64,000 nt of DNA, taken from assembly GCA_022495005.1 (NCBI GenBank), contig JAGYXB010001761.1, forward strand, positions 62,001 to 126,000. The letters run 5' to 3'. Under the pieces are notes generated by a model. The model worked only from the letters and a program-made list of their open reading frames with translations, had not been told where the DNA came from and made no database searches. This stretch comes from Rhyacophila brunnea. Lineage: Eukaryota > Arthropoda > Insecta > Trichoptera > Rhyacophilidae. This document shows, piece by piece, positions 57,469-64,000 of the stretch. The position numbers and the translations under genes are program-made. The stretch's first letter is position 1. Each line of letters opens with the position of its first letter.

Positions 57469-57476
57469 TGTTAGAA

Positions 57477-58830
57477 GAACCCTGCTGAAAGTGAATCACA
57501 CACACTCTAATCGTCTAGTTCACCGCAATCAATGTTTTGGAAAGTTGCTCCTGGGTCACTCTCAACACAAATTTAGAGAGTATCTAACGTTTGTTATGCT
57601 ACGGTATATGTTCGCACAGTAGATGTGAGGACGTGGCGGATAGTAGAGGGAAAAGATATCAAACTATCAACGCTTCTAGCGTCCAAATTTATTTCGTTTT
57701 TCAGTCTTTCACGAAAAACTCGTTTGAATTATATATGATTCATATTATATTTGTACTTATATATTTTTTACAATCAATAAATTAATTCTGAAATAACTAA
57801 TGATATATACGTTTTTATTATAATTATACATTTATATTATTTATACATTTTACCGCGATTAATTGATTCACTTTTAACATAATATTTTCAAAAAATGTTA
57901 CATTATTTTTGATTAAAATCTCAAATATTATTATAAATTAATTTAAAGACGTCAAAGACTCATATTTTTAAAAATGTTGAAATTAATGTTTAAAATATCT
58001 CATATTTTTGTTATTCTGTTGACTTTTCTAAAAAAATATTTCTTACTCTCGCATTTTTCAACACAGTTATTATTTGATACGTTTTTACAGAAATCTGATA
58101 AAAATATTATTAATATCACTAACAGCTTCTGTCGTATTCAGGCGAGTATAATATAACCTTTTAAATTAAATATCTGGCCTTGTCATTACGTACGGCATCA
58201 GTTTTTTTAAACCTTTATAATAATCTCGTATCATAAATAAATAATATATTTATTGGGTTATAATTTGATTGACTTGTATGTGCACTTGATAAACTGAGCA
58301 TCGAATATGACCAAAATACATCCAGTTTATACATCCCAATGTGGATCTTAACAGAGTTGTTAGATACTTGCTCCTGGAATATCCATTATTTACTCAATAT
58401 AATGGATAATAGATTGAATATAGTAAAAAAACACCGCTTGACTATCGCATATTACTCCTTAATAAAGTTATCATACATTTAAAGTGATTAATCAAACATT
58501 AAAGATAATTAATTTTAAACAGTTATTTTTTCTTTCACCACCCGTAATGCAATCATATACCATGACATAACGAAACATCACGCGTCCTTGGATGTTAGTT
58601 GGCTTACGCTGTGATGGTGTGATTGATATTCTGAATTAATGTATTATGCTCAAGCTTAGACGAGCAGAAACTTTCTCGCTCGCCAGAATACCACGGTAAT
58701 CATTAATGATTAGAATTTTTCTCTCATATACACCAAGTCGCAATGCTTTCTGGTACAATTTAAGGTCGAACGGACTTGAGAAGTTCTCTCTTTTTAGCCA
58801 AGAACAGTTTAACGATGAAATCACATTTGA
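57477..58830. other. AT-rich stretch, no gene seen
   Basis: Frames of 60-73 codons here are AT-driven and resemble no family. Nothing else recognised. Confidence 0.45.
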
Positions 58831-59166
58831 AGCGCCTAGTTTCAAAAGCCCCTAAAACGATTTTAGGTAGTTCTGAGAAAAATCACAAAAAATCATATCT
58901 ATTATATCTGTGAACTGTATGTATTTATTTTTTATTTTTTTTAAATTCTAATGAGTATTTTGGCATTCCATTTTAGGGGTATTTGAAAAGCACACACAAC
59001 CATTTTAGCGGGTTTTGAAATTAACCCCAATTTTTGATCATACGTATTGACGGTTTTTGGCGTTATTTAAAATTCAATCTTTGGCCATCATATAGGTAAC
59101 AAAAATATCCATCTAAATACATATCTAACTCAAAAACCGTTTTAGGGGCTTTTGAAACTAGACGCT
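58831..59166. mobile_element. MITE with ~28-bp inverted ends
   Basis: AGCGCCTAGTTTCAAAAGCC plus CCTAAAACG is mirrored at the right end (CGTTTTAGGGGCTTTTGAAA then CTAGACGCT) with few mismatches. CATTT occurs on both flanks but at unequal distance, so the duplication is uncertain. The 336-bp interior has no coding capacity. Confidence 0.75.
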
Positions 59167-60559
59167 GCATTTATAATAATAATTTTACATATAAAAATTA
59201 ATAGAATGATTGTGTTGGGTATAAATGTCGATTGGTACTAACTATCTGTCGCTTCAGTACCAACATACTTCTTCCTATTAGAATGACGAAAAGTAATATT
59301 TTTCCTAAAACTGGCCATTTTATCAGACCTATATAATATATTAGTGGTTATCAAATACTCGTGCTTAACGGTCATAATTATTACGATCATTATTGTTTGT
59401 TTGTTTGTGTCGTTTGCGTTGTCTTATCTTTTAAGATTGGAATATTAAAACAATTTATTTCCAATTTATGAGTGCCACGGGTCGTAAAGTGGTCACAGGT
59501 TACGCGAGTCCTAGAATGCTGAGATGAGTAGAGCCAACCCCGTTCACAGGGTCACGATCCTCGATATTAAAGAATTATTCCATTTACCTAAATACATTGT
59601 ATGTTCTCCTTTTCTGAGGAAGTCCTGACCCGAAACCCTCCCCCCATATGTGCGCGCCTGTTTTACATAAATATGTTTTAAACTTTTTTACTTATAAATT
59701 GAAAATCTCAAGTATATAATGTGAATCTGACAATTCAAGAGAACCTCTGTGGAAAAACCGAAAGCAAGTGTACCTACACAGATTTTCAATTAATGGATTA
59801 CATTAATCAAGGAAACTTAGGGAAAGGAACCAAATATCAGTTATTTATATTATAACGTAATGTTTGAATAATCAATTGTAATCTGAGTAGAATGTTAAAA
59901 TATCATATTATTTACAATTTTGGAATTGTTGCGAGTATTATGAAAGATATGTTTTTCAATGTTGGTCGCATTATGAGAAAAATATCATTTTACTATTCTT
60001 TGAAAAGTGAAAATATAATATAAAGTTATTTCCCATATTTATTTAGTGTTTGTGTTGAAGCCATATTATTGTCGCAGGCATATATTTTACATTAGTAATT
60101 ATTGTAAATGTGCATTAACTTTCCCGACTACCTGTAAAGAGCATTGAAGACAATTTTAATTTATAATATTTAACTACCATATCGTTATTAGTAGGTATCT
60201 AATTTCAACAGACCATTTATAAATATATCAGAACATTTGAAGTTGTCTGGCTTAATCTCCTCCCTTCTTAGTGATAATTATGATTGCATTGGAGTTATTA
60301 TCGAATCAGGATCGCAGCGACAAAAGCGCCACCCGTCAATTATTGCGCTTTCCGTTTCCGTCCACGCGCCCGCTTCAAGCGCCCATTTCAACTGCAGAGC
60401 GCAAACAATCAAAATGCGATTTCCGTTTCTCATTTCTGTGTCAGTACCTTCTTACGACTAGTTTTATATTAATTCCATAAAATCAGGGGGTGAGTAAATT
60501 TACTGAAATATCATACTGGCACATAGATGTTTATTTAAACTAATCTAAATTGAGTGTTT
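59167..60559. other. Mostly AT-rich, GC-richer island at 60270-60460
   Basis: The island is open in three plus-strand frames (about 62-74 codons), so no single frame is favoured and I recognise no protein. It may be a fragment of an unknown repeat. Confidence 0.35.
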
Positions 60560-60585
60560 CATGTACACTGTCATATGAAGACCAA

Positions 60586-61083
60586 CTACCGTATATAATA
60601 TGTCAACGTTTGAGCTTTGATAAAGTTTATGTTTCCACTGAACTGTACTACAGTGGTGTGACAAGCTCCGACAAATTGAAGAAACGTAGCACTGTTATTT
60701 GTCGCTAGTAGACAATGAAATGCACATTTGGGGTAACCAAACCGATAACTTGCAGCACCGTGTGTCTTCAATTTGCTGCAACTTATAATTTCGCCATGTT
60801 TCTTAACATATGCGTTAAAAATACACCATCTCGTTAGCTGAGACGTCAATCCTTGGTGCCTAAAAAGAGGCATACAAAGTATTATTCACTAGAAAAGGAG
60901 AGCGCAAGACCAAAAGGTGTCTGCTTGAAGTGGCCAAGGTCCATCCCAAGCTGTAGTACTAGAAAATGTCTTGTAGTCTAGTGCAAAAGGCACTGGCTTT
61001 TCATCCGGAGGCTGAAAAGGGTAAAAAAACCGTAATTTTTTTGATACGAAGCTATCTTGGCGAAAGAGTGTTGGGAGACTCAA
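60586..61083 (-). other. Two unrecognised minus-strand frames in a GC-richer block
   Basis: Frames 60889-61083 (64 codons, MSLPTLFRQDSFVSKKLRFF...) and 60586-60873 (95 codons, MPLFRHQGLTSQLTRWCIF...) follow each other on the minus strand with a 15-base gap, in a block of higher G+C than the flanks. Both look protein-like (mixed charged and aromatic residues), and one broken gene could be the source. I do not recognise a family and see no splice sites that clearly join them. A decayed transposon or host pseudogene is possible. Confidence 0.25.
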
Positions 61084-61636
61084 ATTTTTCTGATAGAATG
61101 ACTCAATATGCGTAAGTAATAATAATTATAATCCCGTATTGGAAGACGATTGTAGAGCGTGGATCAGACTAGAAGCGATGACTATCATACAACGAGTGAT
61201 GTGATGAGCAATGATATATATTATAATATACATTATGTATGGTTTTTTTAACTTTATGAAAGTTTATGTTTTCAATTTTAACAATAACCCCCCCACCCAA
61301 ATTAAAAGTTTCCTTGGTAGCTGTGACAGTACCAAAACTCGCATCGATATAAATATAAATTATTTCAATTTGTACACATTTTAATTTTATCGAAAAATTA
61401 ATAGTTTTTATTTTTTTTAATACAATAAAACGATAAATCGTTAAAGGTTTCCCACAGTGTTCGAGAGAATTTAATAACTACTTTTTAATGATTTCAGCTA
61501 GCAAACACTATATTTTATTATAGTTGTCTTAAAGAGTATTATTTATTAGTGTTTATTTTTTAATTGAAAATATTTCAACGTATTTTCATATATCCTAATT
61601 TTAAAATGAGAATTATCAGGTAAGTGTATAATATAT

Positions 61637-62406
61637 TGAGTGGTGTGGTTGAAATTAGATGACCCACAAAAATGTCTCTAATATACTGAGTGATTTTTTC
61701 TAAAATCAAAGGTGTATTGGGTTTTAATAAATAACACATTCTATTAAATTTTTATTATAAATTACAGTTTTTAATGTGGTTTATCCAGTTTTTCAATATA
61801 TGAAAATATATGGATTTAGATAGTGTTATTATTTTGCAGGGTAGTTTTGTTTAATTCATTTATGCTCAGTGATCAATAGTTTCATCTAACATTCCTTGAG
61901 TGGTATTTTTCGATTCTAGTTCTTTGGTTTTTAAAAATTTTCATCAAAAATCAAGCATATAATAATAAAATAGTGAAAAACTGGACAATCAACATAAGAT
62001 ACAAATTAAAGGGACTACTTGCTTCATCAGTGAATTTATCCAATATGACATTATTTTCATCTTGATTTACAGCTCCAACATAAGCTTCATATTTATAAGG
62101 TTCATCAGATTGGATTGTCAATGTTTCCTCTACAAAGATCACATGAATATATTATTAAATATTGAAGTTTTAACTCAATGCTTCCAAGAATCTCTAACGG
62201 AAGCTATCTTGTTGTTTGTCTTATTTTTCAAAAGCAATGTGGGTACCTACATTTTGAATGTATTTTTGTGTATTAATGTCATCTACTAAAATATGTTTTA
62301 ACTAAAATTATTGAAGTATTTAATGAAAAATCTTATTTAGTTGATGCAGTAGTTATCTCAAAATATCATGCTGTGGGTTATCCACTTTTTCGACCACACC
62401 CCTCAA
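61637..62406. mobile_element. Possible DNA transposon with ~34-bp inverted ends
   Basis: TTGAGTGGTGTGGTTGAAAT (left) and the inverse of TTGAGGGGTGTGGTCGAAAA (right) match, followed on both sides by a GACCCAC/AACCCAC block. The 770-bp interior is AT-rich. Its only noticeable frame (minus strand 61951-62142, MIFVEETLTIQSDEPYKYEA...) is short and unrecognised. The duplication is not clear. Confidence 0.55.
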
Positions 62407-63129
62407 TTATAGTTTGCATATTATATCGCTTATCTTTAACATAGTTATGGTAGGTAAATAAAGAGGAGAGCGGTTACAATACATATATTTATTTATTTAT
62501 ATTATCTGTTCTTCCTTGCAAATGGTTACCGACCTCTGCTATGGGTCATTTCACGTAAATGGCCACAACATAGTTACACCACGTTGTTTCCTTAAAAGGT
62601 AAAATAATGCATTTTCTGACATATGTATTGCCATCCCACGAGCATAAAATTTCCTTAGCGGAATTAGATTGTCGTGCCGTACCTTACGAACGAACGTAAC
62701 TCATTTTCTCTATATAGAGTGGAAACTCCCTAGTGATGTTTTTTCCTACTTACTACATTCAATTTTGTGCTGCAAAATAATGTGTTATTAAATAACAAAG
62801 ACAAACTCGGGACATATAAAAATGATGTTTATATGGCAGCATTATCAGGAAAGGCAAACAAGGCTTCCTATCATTATAAGGAAGATACTATGGGTAAAAT
62901 TCTTGACTAAATAAACAGTTAAGGTAGGTACCTAATTTATTTTAAATTAATACTTTAATAAACTCTCAAATTACAAGTACCTACGTTAAATAAAATTTGG
63001 AGAGATCCTGACGTTTACTATGAGTTATGGTAAGTATCATGTGTCATCGGTACATTGATTCAAACCACAAAAACCGATTATTAGCATTTCAAATGTATGA
63101 ACACTAACCATTTTTATCGTAATTATGTA
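62407..63129. other. AT-rich stretch, no gene seen
   Basis: No recognised frame or repeat end. Confidence 0.45.
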
Positions 63130-63199
63130 GGACGCAGGTTCGAAAAAGCACATCGGCGTGAATCCGATAGATGTGGGTTCAACTCCCACCCGACGTCGA
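63130..63199 (+). pseudogene. tRNA-Ser(UGA)-like pseudogene
   Basis: An anticodon arm ATCGG-CGTGAAT-CCGAT (5-bp stem, 7-base loop, anticodon TGA) is followed by a perfect T arm GTGGG-TTCAACT-CCCAC, a CGACGTC acceptor-type 3' strand and a T8 run that could end Pol III transcription. These match the 3' half of a serine tRNA. However, the long variable arm is reduced to about 4 bases, the D arm is damaged, and no 5' strand pairs with the acceptor. It is therefore read as a tRNA-derived pseudogene or SINE head, not a working tRNA. Confidence 0.5.
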
Positions 63200-63663
63200 T
63201 TTTTTTTCTATTACGTTTCGAGTTATGCATAATTACTCCAATGTAAGTAGTTTTCTAATAAAACTCAAAATTATTAATTAGAACAATACAAAGGTACTGA
63301 AGGTAGTCGGGACATTCTCCACCCATAATTCTTCGTCATAAATTCTCCCCCATAATTCTTCGCTAGAACAAAATTTCCGCCGAATATATACAAATATGTT
63401 TTTTCAATTATATTGGAATTTTTACAGATTGTTTTACACGAAGTGTCGCACCTCTTACATACCTACATTATAATACTTAACTCATTCGCTGCTGACTAGA
63501 TAACGGTTTTTTAATTACCACCTTTAAAATGCACGTTAATTACATCGATCGGCCGCCTGGTCATTCCGCGCCAGGTGCGTCTTCAGCGTCCAAAGTATTA
63601 ATCCTATTTCGATAATTTTCTATGAAGTTAGGAATATATTATAATAATTCCTTGTATAGCTTA

Positions 63664-63735
63664 AAACAGAACAGTGACAAAACAGAACAGTGACAAAACA
63701 GAACATGACAAAACAGAACATGAGAAAACATAAAA
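63664..63735. repeat. Short minisatellite
   Basis: About four to five tandem units of a 16-base word (AACAGAACAGTGACAA) occur, the later ones shortened to ACAGAACATGACAAA and then degrading. The 68-codon minus-strand frame over it simply translates the repeat. Confidence 0.8.
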
Positions 63736-63737
63736 TG

Positions 63738-64000
63738 ACAACTCATGGCGAACCGTGCTACGGTGAAATATAATACATACAATTTACATGTAACCATAAA
63801 ATCTATATAATACAACACGGATATATGCCTGGTGAACCTTAACATCCTCCAGAAGTTTACTCCATCTCGAGCGACATAGCGTCGTCGCTTTCTAATTATT
63901 TTAGATGAGCGTCCTCACCCATTCCAGTTTCGGACGTCCATTTAATACACCAACAAGCAAAAGTATATACCTAGCCTACCTTACTGGTAGCTCAACTAAA
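63738..64000 (-). repeat. Dispersed repeat, inverted copy cut by the window edge
   Basis: The reverse complement matches 13541-14105 apart from the 295-bp insertion there. It includes the GGTTAC end (CTACGGTGAAATATAATACA and TTTACATGTAACC at 63758-63795) of the asymmetric-ended family. It continues to the last base, so the element probably extends beyond the window. Confidence 0.75.

Noticed and set aside
63639..63845. 68-codon minus-strand frame
   Set aside because: Its repeated residues are just the translation of the minisatellite.

Overview
The window looks like nuclear DNA of an insect with a very AT-rich, repeat-laden genome. A hemipteran such as an aphid is my best guess. This rests on the overall base composition, the transposon families present (mariner, hAT, R1-clade and RTE-clade LINEs, tRNA-derived SINEs, many MITEs), short TTAGG-type runs and eukaryotic splice signals. 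Nothing bacterial is present: no operons, ribosome binding sites or CRISPR. Species assignment is inference.

Only one piece of a probable host gene is convincing: a minus-strand exon at 41096-41499 for a multi-pass membrane protein resembling the TMEM272-like family. Almost everything else that can be read is mobile DNA.

Layout. 1-8.6 kb holds MITEs, a hAT element with a perfect 8-bp target duplication (3701-4621) sitting inside an older dispersed repeat, a tRNA-derived SINE and a non-autonomous hAT element. 8620-9908 is a mariner element with an uninterrupted transposase frame. 10-20.5 kb is a patchwork of MITEs, SINEs, decayed LINE 3' ends and long inverted repeats. 21.2-30.7 kb is a nest of three R1-clade non-LTR retrotransposon copies, called A, B and C here. 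B lies on the minus strand. C is inserted into B's ORF1 in the opposite orientation with an 11-bp target duplication. A abuts B's endonuclease region on the minus strand. 31-41 kb is AT-rich sequence with scattered MITEs and a perfect heat-shock-element-like motif. 41-64 kb has the TMEM272-like exon, more MITEs and SINEs, a second hAT copy, a tRNA-Ser-like pseudogene and, at the right edge, an inverted copy of a repeat also found near 13.5-14.1 kb.

The parts do not form a pathway. They form a record of successive insertions: several pairs of copies inside the window let insertion boundaries and target duplications be read directly. I saw no clear new biological system. The most unusual items are the open frame that continues past two stop codons after the TMEM272-like exon, the layered R1 nest, and a repeat family with asymmetric ends that carries CCTAA/TTAGG-like runs.
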